In this document: piece by piece, positions 18,232-26,932 of the stretch
How the letters are laid out: every line of letters begins with the position of its first letter
Numbering within the stretch: position 1 is the first letter of the stretch
Assembly (NCBI RefSeq): GCF_030718995.1
Contig: NZ_CP132204.1
Span: forward strand, 744,001-808,000
Reading direction: 5' to 3'
DNA length: 64,000 bases
Source of the DNA: Arthrobacter oryzae
GTDB lineage: Bacteria > Actinomycetota > Actinomycetes > Actinomycetales > Micrococcaceae
Notes under the pieces: generated by a model
Seen by the model: only the letters and a program-made list of their open reading frames with translations
Databases searched by the model: none
What the model was told of the DNA's origin: nothing
Translations under genes and position numbers: made by a program

Positions 18232-18906
18232 CTAAACGCGGGTTGACCGCATCTTCACCGCGGCCGAGGCGAGGATCAGGGTGCCGGGAACCACCACGAA
18301 AAGCGCGGCCAGCATCCACACGAACACCACGGCGGCAAACAGTGCGGCGGCCAGCAGGAGCGACCCCGTCCAGTCGCGGAGCGAGAGCATCTTGGCGGCA
18401 TCAAGGGCTGCGGGCCAGGCGGTCTTCGAGGCCCCGGTCTTTGAGGCCGTCGCGCTTGCGGCACCAACTTTTGGTGCACCGGCCGCGCTGCCCGCATCGT
18501 CCGACCACGCCGCGGCGGTGCGCAGGAGCAGGACGGCACCTGCCGCTGCCAGGATGAGCGTGGCCGGCAGGACCACCGCCTGGCCGGGCAGCTGCCCGGC
18601 CAGCGCCAGCAGGAGGTTCAGGACAATCACGACGGCGGCTGCCGCCGTCGTGATTCCCAGCTTCCAGCTGCCCGGCAGCGCCGAGCGGAACGTGCCCCGG
18701 AGGGCACGCAGGGAGTCGTCCCGGCCGGACAGGTGCCGCCCGAGGTGCGCGATCCCCGCGGCGTACGCGGCAGGAATGGTGACCAGCGGAAGGGACAGCA
18801 CCAGCACCAGCACGCCGGCAAGGAGGGTCTCGGAGAACAAGGCGAAGCGGTTGACCGGGATCGGTTCGTTGCGGCCTGCGGGCGTGGTGCTGTCCATGGT
18901 GCTCAT
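18232..18906 (-). CDS. Integral membrane protein, YesL/DUF624-like
   Basis: 224 residues with about five hydrophobic segments. The opening NRFALFSETLLAGVLVLVLSLPLVTIPAAYAAGIAHLGRHLSG fits the general DUF624 layout but more weakly than the gene at 10307. A low-complexity loop (KVGAASATASKTGASKTAW) lies between the third and fourth segments. It follows the MalG-like permease by 25 bases and so belongs to the second importer unit. No function is known; the repeated link of such proteins with ABC importers suggests an accessory role. Confidence 0.6.
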   Translation of the reverse strand: MSTMDSTTPAGRNEPIPVNRFALFSETLLAGVLVLVLSLPLVTIPAAYAAGIAHLGRHLSGRDDSLRALRGTFRSALPGSWKLGITTAAAAVVIVLNLLLALAGQLPGQAVVLPATLILAAAGAVLLLRTAAAWSDDAGSAAGAPKVGAASATASKTGASKTAWPAALDAAKMLSLRDWTGSLLLAAALFAAVVFVWMLAALFVVVPGTLILASAAVKMRSTRV

Positions 18907-18931
18907 TTCCTGGCTGTGCCTTCCATCGCTG

Positions 18932-19861
18932 TTAGCCCTTCAGGCCCTGGGTGGAGACGCCTTCAACAATGTAGCGCTGGAATACCAGGAAGAACACAAG
19001 AACCGGCAGCAGGGCCAGGACGGACATGGCGATCATGGCGCCGTAGTCCGAGCTCTGGGTCTGGTCCACGAAGAGGCGCAGGGCCAGCGGCAGCGGGTAC
19101 TTCTCCGGCGTGTTCAGGTAGAGCAGCGGGCCCAGGAAGTCGTTCCAGCTCCAGATGAAGGAGAAGATCGACGTCGAGATGAGCGCCGGCTTCATCAGCG
19201 GAAGCATGATGGAGGTGAAGATCCGGACGTGGCCGGCGCCGTCGATGCGGGCCGCCTCGTCCAGTTCGGCCGGCAGGTTGCGCATGAACTGGACCATCAG
19301 GAAGACAAAGAACGCGTCCGCCGCCAGGAACTTGCCGATGAGCAGCGGGATGTAGGTATCCACCAGGCCCAGCTGCTGGAACACGATGTACTGCGGAATG
19401 ATCACCACGTGGAACGGCAGGAGCAGGGTGGCGATCATCATGCCGAAGAACACGCTGCGGCCGGGGAACTTGATCCGGGCGAAGGCGTATGCGGACACGC
19501 TGGCCGACAGAACGGTTCCTACCACGGCGCCGATGGCCAGGACCAGGGAGTTGGTGAAGAACTGGAGCGTGGACACGCCGCCGATCCCGTCCATGGCGGT
19601 GACGAAGTTGTCGAAGCTGAAGTTGTTCGACCACAGCGACGTGTTGGCGCCGCCGATTTCGGCATTCGGCTTGAAGGATGACGCGAGCATCCACAGGGCC
19701 GGGTAGAGGACCACCGCTGTGAGGGCCAATGCCACGGCGTGGAAGATGATGCTCTTGGCGCGCTTGGCACCCGCTGACTCGGACTTCGGGTTGTAGTCCG
19801 GAGCCGGCGCGGCAATGCCGCTGCCTGTTTTTGGCTGTGTGGGAGTTGCCATAGTTGTCAT
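18932..19861 (-). CDS. Carbohydrate ABC transporter permease (MalG-like)
   Basis: 309 residues, six membrane segments after a polar N-terminus. The EAA loop is LDEAARIDGAGHVRIFTSIMLPLMKPAL, and the C-terminus VEGVSTQGLKG is typical of CUT1 MalG-type subunits. Its ATG overlaps the stop of the MalF-like gene (ATGA, 19858-19861). It forms the channel with that partner. Together with the binding protein and divergent GH42 gene it probably imports galactose-containing oligosaccharides. Confidence 0.93.
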   Translation of the reverse strand: MTTMATPTQPKTGSGIAAPAPDYNPKSESAGAKRAKSIIFHAVALALTAVVLYPALWMLASSFKPNAEIGGANTSLWSNNFSFDNFVTAMDGIGGVSTLQFFTNSLVLAIGAVVGTVLSASVSAYAFARIKFPGRSVFFGMMIATLLLPFHVVIIPQYIVFQQLGLVDTYIPLLIGKFLAADAFFVFLMVQFMRNLPAELDEAARIDGAGHVRIFTSIMLPLMKPALISTSIFSFIWSWNDFLGPLLYLNTPEKYPLPLALRLFVDQTQSSDYGAMIAMSVLALLPVLVFFLVFQRYIVEGVSTQGLKG

Positions 19862-20805
19862 TTTGCATCACCGCTGTAGTGGACCCAGGACTTGGACGTG
19901 CGGAAGAAGATCAGCGTGATGATTCCGACGACGATCACCAGGAGCCAGGCCATCGCCGAGGCGTAGCCCATCCGGAAGTCGCTGAAACCGCGCAGGTACA
20001 GGTAGAGGGTGTAGAAGAGGGTGGAGCCTGCCGGGCCGCCTTCGCCGTTGGAGATGATGTAGGCCGAGGCGAAGATCTGGAACGCGTGGATGGTTTCCAT
20101 CAGCAGGTTGAAGAAGATCACCGGCGACAGCATGGGCCAGGTGATATTGAAGAACTTGCGGACCGGGCCCGCGCCGTCCATCGAGGCGGCTTCGTAGAGG
20201 TCGGCCGGGATCTGCTTCAGGCCGGCCAGGAAGATCACCATCGGGGCGCCGAACTGCCAGACGGTCAGCAGGATGAACATCGGCATGGTCATGGACGGGT
20301 TGCCCACCCAGCCGCCGAGGTTGATGCCGAAGAAGGACAAGCCCTGGTCCACGGGGCCCGCATCCCCGAACATCGCCTTCCACACAATCGCAATGGACAC
20401 GGACGCGCCGATCAGGGACGGGGCGTAGAACGCTGAACGGTAGAAGCCCTGGCCCTTGCGCTTGCTGTTCAGCAGCATGGCGACTGCCAGTGCGGCGGCG
20501 AGCTTGAGCGGGGTGCCGAAGACCACGTAGCCCACGGTCACGCCCACGGACTGCAGGAACCGCTCGTCCTGGAACAAGGTGGTGTAGTTGTCCAGCCCGA
20601 TCCATTTGGGCGGGTCGAACAGGTTGTAGTTGGTGAAGGACAGGTAGAGCGAGGAGATCATGGGGCCCACGGTGAGGGCGATGAATCCCAGCAGCCAGGG
20701 CAACAGGAAGGTGTAGCCGGCGCGGGCGTCGGCCCCGCGCTGCTTGGATTTGCGCAGCACGGGGGCCGACGACGAACGCCTGCTGAGGGTTGGGCTTTGA
20801 GTCAT
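19858..20805 (-). CDS. Carbohydrate ABC transporter permease (MalF-like)
   Basis: 315 residues. A cytoplasmic Arg/Lys-rich N-terminus precedes AGYTFLLPWLLGFIALTVGPMI and five more helices. The EAA loop is YEAASMDGAGPVRKFFNITWPML. It lies 31 bases after the binding-protein gene and is coupled to MalG. No ATPase gene is present in the unit. Confidence 0.93.
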   Translation of the reverse strand: MTQSPTLSRRSSSAPVLRKSKQRGADARAGYTFLLPWLLGFIALTVGPMISSLYLSFTNYNLFDPPKWIGLDNYTTLFQDERFLQSVGVTVGYVVFGTPLKLAAALAVAMLLNSKRKGQGFYRSAFYAPSLIGASVSIAIVWKAMFGDAGPVDQGLSFFGINLGGWVGNPSMTMPMFILLTVWQFGAPMVIFLAGLKQIPADLYEAASMDGAGPVRKFFNITWPMLSPVIFFNLLMETIHAFQIFASAYIISNGEGGPAGSTLFYTLYLYLRGFSDFRMGYASAMAWLLVIVVGIITLIFFRTSKSWVHYSGDAK

Positions 20806-20836
20806 GTGAATATTCCGTCAGTTGCGAACGACTGGA

Positions 20837-22120
20837 TCAGGCGTTCTGCTTGATGAGGTCTTCGGCTTCCTTGAACCAGGCGTCAGCCGCGGAGTCGACG
20901 GTCAGCTTGCCGTAGTTGAGGTCGGCGGCGATGCGCTTGAAAGAGGCTTCCAGCGTGCCGAAGCCGACGATGGGCGGCTCGGGGGCGTCCTTGAGGTACT
21001 TCTCGATCGACTTCTCGTACTCAACCACCAGCTTGTCGGTGCCTTCGAAGGTGGTGCCGTCACGCTGGGTCTTGGACGCCGGGACGCCGCGGGAGGTCTT
21101 GAAGATCTGGCCCACTTCGGGGTCGTTGACCATGAAGTCGATGAACCGGGCGGCCGCGTCCTTGTACTTGGTCTTGGCGCTGGCAACCATCAGCATGGAG
21201 GGCTTGAGGAAGAGGCCCAGGTTGTCCTTGTCATCGGAGGGAACCGGAACGAGTTTGAGTTCCTTGGCACCGCTGTCCCCGAGGTACGCGGCCATGAAGT
21301 TGTCCCAGGTGGCTTCCGTTGCCGTGACGTTGGAGCCGAACGGGGATTTGGGTGCCAGCTGGGTGACTCTTTCCTCCGAGACAAGGGCGGGAGTGCCGCG
21401 CAGGTCGGCGGTGACGTTCCACCACTTCTTGAGGTCGTCCTTGGTGAAGCCGAGCTTGCCGTCCTCGGTGAAGGCTTCGATGTTGTTCTGGCGCAGCCAG
21501 ATGTTGAACATCCACCAGATGGAGGTGTAGTCCGTGCCACCGAACAGGGCGCCGTTGCCCTTGGCGCCGACCTCTGCCAGGAACGCGTTGTATTCCTCGT
21601 AGGTCCAGGTGCCGTCCGGCTCGGCAATGCCCAGGGACGCGAGCTTGGCCGGATCGTAGTACACGGCGAAGGCGTTGGTGCTGGTGGGGATGCCGTAGGT
21701 TTTGCCGCGGATCTGGCCGGAGGGGAGGAGTGACTTCTCGAAAGCGTCGGTGTTGATCTTCACCGTGCCCAGGTCCAGGAGCTGGTTCCGCTGGCCGTAG
21801 TCCCTCAGGTAGGAAAGGTCCCACTGCATGACGTCGGGCAGGCCGCCGCCGGCCGCCTCGGTGGCGCGCTTCTGCCAGTAGCCGGCGAAGTCGGTGAAGT
21901 TGCCGTTGACCTTGATATCCGGGTTCTTTGACTCGAACAGGTCGATGGCCTGGCGGGTGCGCTTTGCGCGATCGTCGTTGCCCCACCAGGTGTAGTTGAT
22001 GGTGACCGGATTCTCCGCCGAACCTGTCTGGGCGGGAGCCGGGGATCCACAAGCCGCCAGCGCGGCGGCGGACGCGGTGCCCAGGGCCACGGTGGTGAGG
22101 AAATTCCTTCTGCTGATCAT
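20837..22120 (-). CDS. Extracellular solute-binding lipoprotein (CUT1 sugar importer)
   Basis: 427 residues. The signal peptide is Tat-like (SRRNFLT) with a lipobox LAAC, Cys24, so the protein is probably exported folded and lipidated. TINYTWWGNDDRAKRTRQAIDLFE is the usual start of family-1 sugar-binding proteins. It is the first gene of the second importer, divergent from the GH42 beta-galactosidase across a 182-base regulatory gap. Beta-galactosides, such as galactan side chains of RG-I, are the likely ligand by context. Confidence 0.92.
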   Translation of the reverse strand: MISRRNFLTTVALGTASAAALAACGSPAPAQTGSAENPVTINYTWWGNDDRAKRTRQAIDLFESKNPDIKVNGNFTDFAGYWQKRATEAAGGGLPDVMQWDLSYLRDYGQRNQLLDLGTVKINTDAFEKSLLPSGQIRGKTYGIPTSTNAFAVYYDPAKLASLGIAEPDGTWTYEEYNAFLAEVGAKGNGALFGGTDYTSIWWMFNIWLRQNNIEAFTEDGKLGFTKDDLKKWWNVTADLRGTPALVSEERVTQLAPKSPFGSNVTATEATWDNFMAAYLGDSGAKELKLVPVPSDDKDNLGLFLKPSMLMVASAKTKYKDAAARFIDFMVNDPEVGQIFKTSRGVPASKTQRDGTTFEGTDKLVVEYEKSIEKYLKDAPEPPIVGFGTLEASFKRIAADLNYGKLTVDSAADAWFKEAEDLIKQNA

Positions 22121-22188
22121 AAGAGCCTCCTTGCTCAGTTGTGTAAGCGCGATTCCTAGTATTCTCTACAACGTGAGTAGTGATCCGG

Positions 22189-22253
22189 CTTACACGCGCT
22201 TTCTGAAACGATACAATATCCCCATTCCCAGATTTGGGCAAGCGTTTTCCAAA
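22189..22253 (+). promoter_or_regulatory. GH42 promoter with two operator classes
   Basis: CTTACA (22189-22194), 17 bases, TACAAT (22212-22217) form a + strand promoter. TGAAACGATACA (22204-22215) fits the rhamnose consensus and overlaps the -10. Downstream, complement 22251-22236 reads TGGAAAACGCTTGCCC, 14 of 16 bases identical to the second operator of the GH78 promoter, inside a wider palindrome TTTGG...CCAAA (22233-22253). The minus-strand promoter of the importer must also lie in this gap but was not resolved. Confidence 0.7.
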
Positions 22254-22302
22254 GATCTGTTTTCACGCCGGGAACGCATACCGGAACCGACAAAGGAGTC
22301 TC

Positions 22303-24318
22303 ATGTCACCGCAGGAACAATCCGCTCCGCCAGCTGTTTGGAAGCGCCTCGACGGCATCGCCTACGGCGGCGACTACAACCCGGAGCAGTGGCCGGTGAG
22401 CACGCGGCTGGAGGATCTGGAGCTGATGAAGGAAGCAGGCGTCACTTTCCTCAGCGTCGGCATCTTCTCGTGGGGGCTGCTCGAGCCGGCGGAGGGCACA
22501 TACGACTTTGGCTGGCTGGACGAGGTCCTGGATAACCTGGCGACGTCTGGCATCAAAGTGGCCCTCGCCACCGCCACGGCCGCTCCCCCGGCCTGGCTTG
22601 TCCGCAAACACCCGGAAATCCTCCCGGTCACGGCTGACGGAACCGTGCTGGGGCCGGGCTCGCGTCGGCACTACTCGCCGTCGTCGGCCGTTTACCGGCG
22701 GTACGCCGCCGGCATCACCAGGGTGCTGGCAGAACGATACAAGGACCACCCGGCGCTGGCGCTGTGGCATGTGGACAACGAACTCGGCTGCCACGTATCG
22801 GAGTTTTACGGGGACGAGGACGCGGCGGCCTTCCGCGCCTGGCTGGAACGGCGCTACGGGAACATTGAGGCGCTGAACGCGTCGTGGGGAACGGCCTTCT
22901 GGTCCCAGCATTACGCCTCGTTCGAGGAGATCCTGCCGCCCGGCGCCGCACCGTCCACCCTGAATCCGGGGCAGCAGCTCGACTTCCAGCGCTTCAGTTC
23001 CTGGTCCCTGATGGACTACTACCGCACCCTGCTCGACGTGCTGCGTGACGTGACGCCGGGCGTGCCGGCCACCACCAACCTCATGGTGTCCAGCGCCACC
23101 AAGTCCATGGACTATTTCGACTGGGCCAAGGACCTGGACGTGATCGCCAACGACCACTACCTCGTGGCCGCCGATCCCGAGCGGCAGATCGAACTCGCGT
23201 TCAGCGCGGACCTTACGCGGGGCGTTGCCGGCGGCCACCCGTGGATCCTGATGGAACATTCGACGTCGGCCGTCAACTGGCAGCCCCGCAACCAGCCCAA
23301 GATGCCCGGCGAAATGCTCCGCAATTCCCTGGCTCACGTGGCCCGCGGCGCGGACGCCGTGATGTTTTTCCAGTGGCGGCAGAGCTTCGCCGGCTCGGAG
23401 AAATTCCACTCCGCCATGGTTCCGCACGGCGGGCGGGAAACCCGGGTCTTCCGGGAGGTTGCGGGCCTGGGGGCGGCGCTGCGGAAGCTGGCGTCGGTCA
23501 AGGGCTCCCGCGTCGAATCCCGGGTGGCGGTCGTGTTCGATTACGAGGCCTGGTGGGCCAGCGAAATCGACTCCAAGCCCAGCGTTGACGTGAAATACCT
23601 GGACCTGCTGCGCGACTTCCACCGTTCACTGTTCCTGCGCGGGGTGTCGGTGGACTTCGTGCACCCTTCCGCGTCCCTGGAGGGCTACGCACTGGTGCTG
23701 GTATGCACCCTGTACAACGTCACCGACGCCGCCGCCGCGAACATCGCTTCCGCCGCCCAAGCCGGGGCGACGGTCCTGGTCAGCTACTTCAGCGGGATTG
23801 TCGACGAGCAGGACCATGTCCGGCTCGGCGGCTATCCGGGCGCGTTCCGTGACCTGCTGGGCGTCAGCGTAGAGGAATTCCATCCGCTGCTGGCCGGGTC
23901 CACCGCCAAGCTCAGCGACGGCGGTGTGGGACGCGTGTGGAGCGAGCATGTGCACGCGGCCGGCGCGGAGCTTGTTTCGGCATTCACCGAATACCCGCTT
24001 GAAGGCGTTCCTGCCCTGACGCGGCGCTCCGTGGGAGCCGGGTCGGCCTGGTACCTGGCCACCTTCCCCGACCGGGACGGCATCGAGGCGTTGGTCGATC
24101 GGCTGCTGGACGAGTCGGGAGTTGCCGCAGTGGCCGGGGCGGACCAGGGAGTCGAGTTGACGCGGCGGCGCCACGCGGATGGCACAAGCTTCGTGTTCGC
24201 CATCAACCACTCGCGCGCCGACGCAACCGTCCGGGTGGCAGGGACTGAGCTGCTGTCCGGCGAACGGTTCACCGGGACGGTTCCTGCCGGTGCCGTGGTG
24301 GTGGTCGCGGAGGACTGA
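22303..24318 (+). CDS. GH42 beta-galactosidase
   Basis: 671 residues from the ATG at 22303 with AAAGGAG 5 bases upstream; the frame also allows 23 extra codons. It opens IAYGGDYNPEQWP, the classic GH42 start. Glu160 in WHVDNELGC is the acid/base and Glu318 in LMEHSTSAVNW the nucleophile. The TIM barrel is followed by the trimerisation domain (residues ~395-600) and a small C-terminal beta domain. There is no signal peptide. It hydrolyses terminal beta-galactose from imported oligosaccharides. It is divergent from its probable importer and carries a rhamnose-class operator, which ties galactan use to rhamnose sensing. Confidence 0.95.
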   Translation: MSPQEQSAPPAVWKRLDGIAYGGDYNPEQWPVSTRLEDLELMKEAGVTFLSVGIFSWGLLEPAEGTYDFGWLDEVLDNLATSGIKVALATATAAPPAWLVRKHPEILPVTADGTVLGPGSRRHYSPSSAVYRRYAAGITRVLAERYKDHPALALWHVDNELGCHVSEFYGDEDAAAFRAWLERRYGNIEALNASWGTAFWSQHYASFEEILPPGAAPSTLNPGQQLDFQRFSSWSLMDYYRTLLDVLRDVTPGVPATTNLMVSSATKSMDYFDWAKDLDVIANDHYLVAADPERQIELAFSADLTRGVAGGHPWILMEHSTSAVNWQPRNQPKMPGEMLRNSLAHVARGADAVMFFQWRQSFAGSEKFHSAMVPHGGRETRVFREVAGLGAALRKLASVKGSRVESRVAVVFDYEAWWASEIDSKPSVDVKYLDLLRDFHRSLFLRGVSVDFVHPSASLEGYALVLVCTLYNVTDAAAANIASAAQAGATVLVSYFSGIVDEQDHVRLGGYPGAFRDLLGVSVEEFHPLLAGSTAKLSDGGVGRVWSEHVHAAGAELVSAFTEYPLEGVPALTRRSVGAGSAWYLATFPDRDGIEALVDRLLDESGVAAVAGADQGVELTRRRHADGTSFVFAINHSRADATVRVAGTELLSGERFTGTVPAGAVVVVAED

Positions 24319-24345
24319 CCTCGCACCAAGAAGCACCATGCAGAA

Positions 24346-24383
24346 GTGCCCCCACCCGATTCACAAGGATCGGATGGGGGCAC
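24346..24383. terminator. Stem-loop between convergent genes
   Basis: GTGCCCCCACCCGAT (24346-24360) and ATCGGATGGGGGCAC (24369-24383) pair with one mismatch over 15 bases around an 8-base loop. It separates the convergent GH42 and binding-protein genes. There is no T run, so termination would rest on the strong stem. Confidence 0.65.
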
Positions 24384-24398
24384 GTTCAGCAGGAACTG

Positions 24399-25757
24399 CT
24401 AGCTGATGGCCGACTTCATTTCGTCAACCGCCTTCTTGCCGGCCTCCTCGGTGGACAGCCGGTCGAAGAGGACCTCGGAGGTGTACCGCTTGACGATCTC
24501 CTGGATGGCGCCGGCACCCTTCGGCGGAGGCGCCGGGGCTTCACCGAGCTCGTCCTTGATCTGGTCGATGAACTTGACCACCTTGATATCGGCGGGGGTC
24601 AGCTTGGGTTCGATGGCCGCCCGGACCTCGGAGTTGGGGTAGACGCCGCGGTCGGCCAGGAGAGCTTCGCCGGCCTTGGTGTTGTTGGCCAGGAAGTTGA
24701 TGAACTTGGCGGTTTCTTCAGGATGCTTGGTGCGGGAAGAGGCGGACCAGAACTGGGAGGCCTTGTACCAAAGGTTCGCATCGGCAGACGTGCCGGTCTT
24801 GGACGGGAACCGCAGGATCTGCAGCTCTCCGCCGGCAGCCTTCTCCAGCGCAGGCAGCTGGTTGGACCACCAGAATGCGAGCCCGTTCTTGCCGGTCGCC
24901 AGGCCGCTCTGGTCCAGCGGTGCCGCCTCGGCCTCGACCACCTCGGAGGCCGACGGGACGGCCTTCTTCTCGCTCAGCTGCTTCAGGAACGCCCACCATT
25001 CGGCGATGTCGCCCGGCTCGAAGCCGAGTTTCCCGTCGCTGGTGTACAGCGACTTGCCGTTCTGCCGGAGCCATACTCCGAGCGACGCTTCGTCCGTGCC
25101 GTAGGCCGCCGCACCGTAGGTGCCCTTCGGCGACTTCGCGGTGACCTCGGCGGAAATGCGCTCGAAGTCTTCCCAGGTCCAGGTGCTGTCGTCCGGAAGT
25201 TCCACTCCCGCAGCCTTGAAAACGGCCGGGTTGGCCAGGATGGTCGCTGCGTTGATGCCTGCGGCTATGCCCGTCAGGCCGTCCTCGTTCTTGCCGGCGT
25301 TGAGGGCGGCTTCGTCAAACTTGGACGTGTCGATGTCGTACTTCGAAAGGTCCAGCAGGGCACCGCGGCTCGAGTACTCCGTGATGTATTTTTCGTCCAT
25401 CTGGATGATGTCCGGGGCGTCGTTGGCCGCGACCTGGGTGGCCAGCTTGTCCCAGTAGCCGCTCCAGTCGCCGAACTCCGGCTTGATCGTGATGTTCGGG
25501 TTCTCGGCTTCGAAGGCAGCAATCGCGGCCTGCGTCAGCTGCGCCCGCTTGTCCCCTCCCCACCAGGAGAAACGGAGTTCAACTTTGCCGTCGGCACTCT
25601 GCGGGGCGGCTCCCCCGCCGCAGGCGCTGAGGGCCAGCACGACGGCGGCAGCTGCGGCGACTGCGCCGGTTCGGCGCAGCCTCCGTCCGGCCCGGGCGGA
25701 CGTTGCCTCTGCTGCGCCACGACTGGCGGCTGAGGCAGGGCGGGAAAATAGCGGCAC
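24399..25757 (-). CDS. Extracellular solute-binding lipoprotein (third importer)
   Basis: 452 residues from a GTG at 25757 with GGAG upstream. A long Arg-rich n-region precedes the hydrophobic stretch and lipobox LSAC (Cys46). ELRFSWWGGDKRAQLTQAAIAAFEAENPNITIKPEF is a CUT1 sugar-binding protein start. It lies after the two permease genes instead of before them, and has its own promoter and LacI-type operator (25827-25877). Shared control with the hexuronate operon suggests a uronate-containing oligosaccharide as ligand; that is inference. Confidence 0.92.
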   Translation of the reverse strand: MPLFSRPASAASRGAAEATSARAGRRLRRTGAVAAAAAVVLALSACGGGAAPQSADGKVELRFSWWGGDKRAQLTQAAIAAFEAENPNITIKPEFGDWSGYWDKLATQVAANDAPDIIQMDEKYITEYSSRGALLDLSKYDIDTSKFDEAALNAGKNEDGLTGIAAGINAATILANPAVFKAAGVELPDDSTWTWEDFERISAEVTAKSPKGTYGAAAYGTDEASLGVWLRQNGKSLYTSDGKLGFEPGDIAEWWAFLKQLSEKKAVPSASEVVEAEAAPLDQSGLATGKNGLAFWWSNQLPALEKAAGGELQILRFPSKTGTSADANLWYKASQFWSASSRTKHPEETAKFINFLANNTKAGEALLADRGVYPNSEVRAAIEPKLTPADIKVVKFIDQIKDELGEAPAPPPKGAGAIQEIVKRYTSEVLFDRLSTEEAGKKAVDEMKSAIS

Positions 25758-25826
25758 TGGATTCTCCGATCTTCTTTGATCTTGAAAGCTGATGGGTTCG
25801 ACGTTGGAGGGTCTGGAAAGTCGCTC

Positions 25827-25877
25827 AGAAAACGCTTTCTCATCCCCAAGAATACAAGCGGGTTACTTGTAATACAA
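25827..25877 (-). promoter_or_regulatory. Binding-protein promoter with AGAAAGCGTTTTCT operator
   Basis: On the minus strand TTGTAT (25877-25872), 17 bases, TATTCT (25854-25849). The operator reads AGAAAGCGTTTTCT on the minus strand (25840-25827), just after the expected start site, so bound repressor would block the transcript. The -35 lies in a further perfect palindrome, CTTGTA-A-TACAAG (25866-25878), with a third half-site TACAAG at 25853-25858, possibly a site for another regulator. Confidence 0.72.
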
Positions 25878-25978
25878 GATGTTCGGCGGGTCAATTTCAA
25901 GTGCACGGCCCCACGAGTCGGGGTGGACGGGCAACGAACGCCCATCCACCCCGGAGGAACTGCAAGAACCAGCAGGAT

Positions 25979-26932
25979 CTACTTGATGCCGGTCGTCGCG
26001 ATCCCCTTGATGAGGAAGCGCTGGCCGAAAAGGAACACCAGGAACACCGGCAGCAGGGACACGATGGACATGGCGAAGAGCGAGCCCCAGCTGGTGGCCG
26101 ACTGCGAGTCCACAAACGCCCGCAGGGCAACCGGGACGGTGAACATCTCCGGATCCGTCAGGTAGATCAGCGCGCCGAAGAAGTCGTTCCAGGTCCAGAT
26201 GAACGTGAAGATGGTGGTGGTGGCGAGCGCCGGCACCATCAGCGGCAGGATGACGCGGAGGAAGATGCGCGGGTGGCCGGCGCCGTCGATCCTCGCCGCC
26301 TCATCCAGTTCCTTGGGAATGCCCCGGATGAACTGCACCATCAGGAACACGAAGAACGCGTCCGTGGCCAGGAGCTTGGGCACAATCAGCGGCCAGAAGG
26401 TGTTCACCCAGCCGATCTGCGAGAACAGGATGTACTGCGGCACGATGATCACGTGGAACGGCAGCATGATGGTCAGGAGCATCACGCCGAAGAACAGCTT
26501 CTTGCCGCTGAACTGCAGCCGGGCGAAGGCGTAGGCGGCCATGGAGCAGGAGATCAGGTTGCCCAGGATGGAGCCGATCACCACCACTGCCGAATTGAGC
26601 ATGTAATGCCCGAAGGGGTGGGTCAGCGCGGACCAGCCGTCGGTGTAGTTGCCCAATTCCAGGCTGTTGAGCCAGAGTCCGGGTTCGCGGAAGATCAGCT
26701 CGTTGGGGCGGAGTGAGGACACCACCATCCACAGCAGCGGGTAGATCATGATGCCGCCGGTGATGATCAGGACGGCATGCTTGGCCAGGGCCTTGATGCG
26801 CGCGCTGCGGCTGAAGGCCAGCGATCCGCGGGATTCGCGTTTCCGGCTGCCGCCCTGGGGGCCTTTGCCCTTCGTTTTGCCTCCGGAGGACGGCAGTTTC
26901 TCCGGAGCCTGCAAGGTCTGTAGTTCAGTCAT
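25979..26932 (-). CDS. Carbohydrate ABC transporter permease (MalG-like)
   Basis: 317 residues with a long Lys/Gly-rich cytoplasmic N-terminus (SSGGKTKGKGPQGGSRKRESRG) and six membrane segments. The EAA loop is ELDEAARIDGAGHPRIFLRVILPLM; the protein ends FLIKGIATTGIK. It overlaps the MalF-like stop by 8 bases. The 221-base gap to the downstream binding-protein gene contains that gene's own promoter. Confidence 0.92.
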   Translation of the reverse strand: MTELQTLQAPEKLPSSGGKTKGKGPQGGSRKRESRGSLAFSRSARIKALAKHAVLIITGGIMIYPLLWMVVSSLRPNELIFREPGLWLNSLELGNYTDGWSALTHPFGHYMLNSAVVVIGSILGNLISCSMAAYAFARLQFSGKKLFFGVMLLTIMLPFHVIIVPQYILFSQIGWVNTFWPLIVPKLLATDAFFVFLMVQFIRGIPKELDEAARIDGAGHPRIFLRVILPLMVPALATTTIFTFIWTWNDFFGALIYLTDPEMFTVPVALRAFVDSQSATSWGSLFAMSIVSLLPVFLVFLFGQRFLIKGIATTGIK

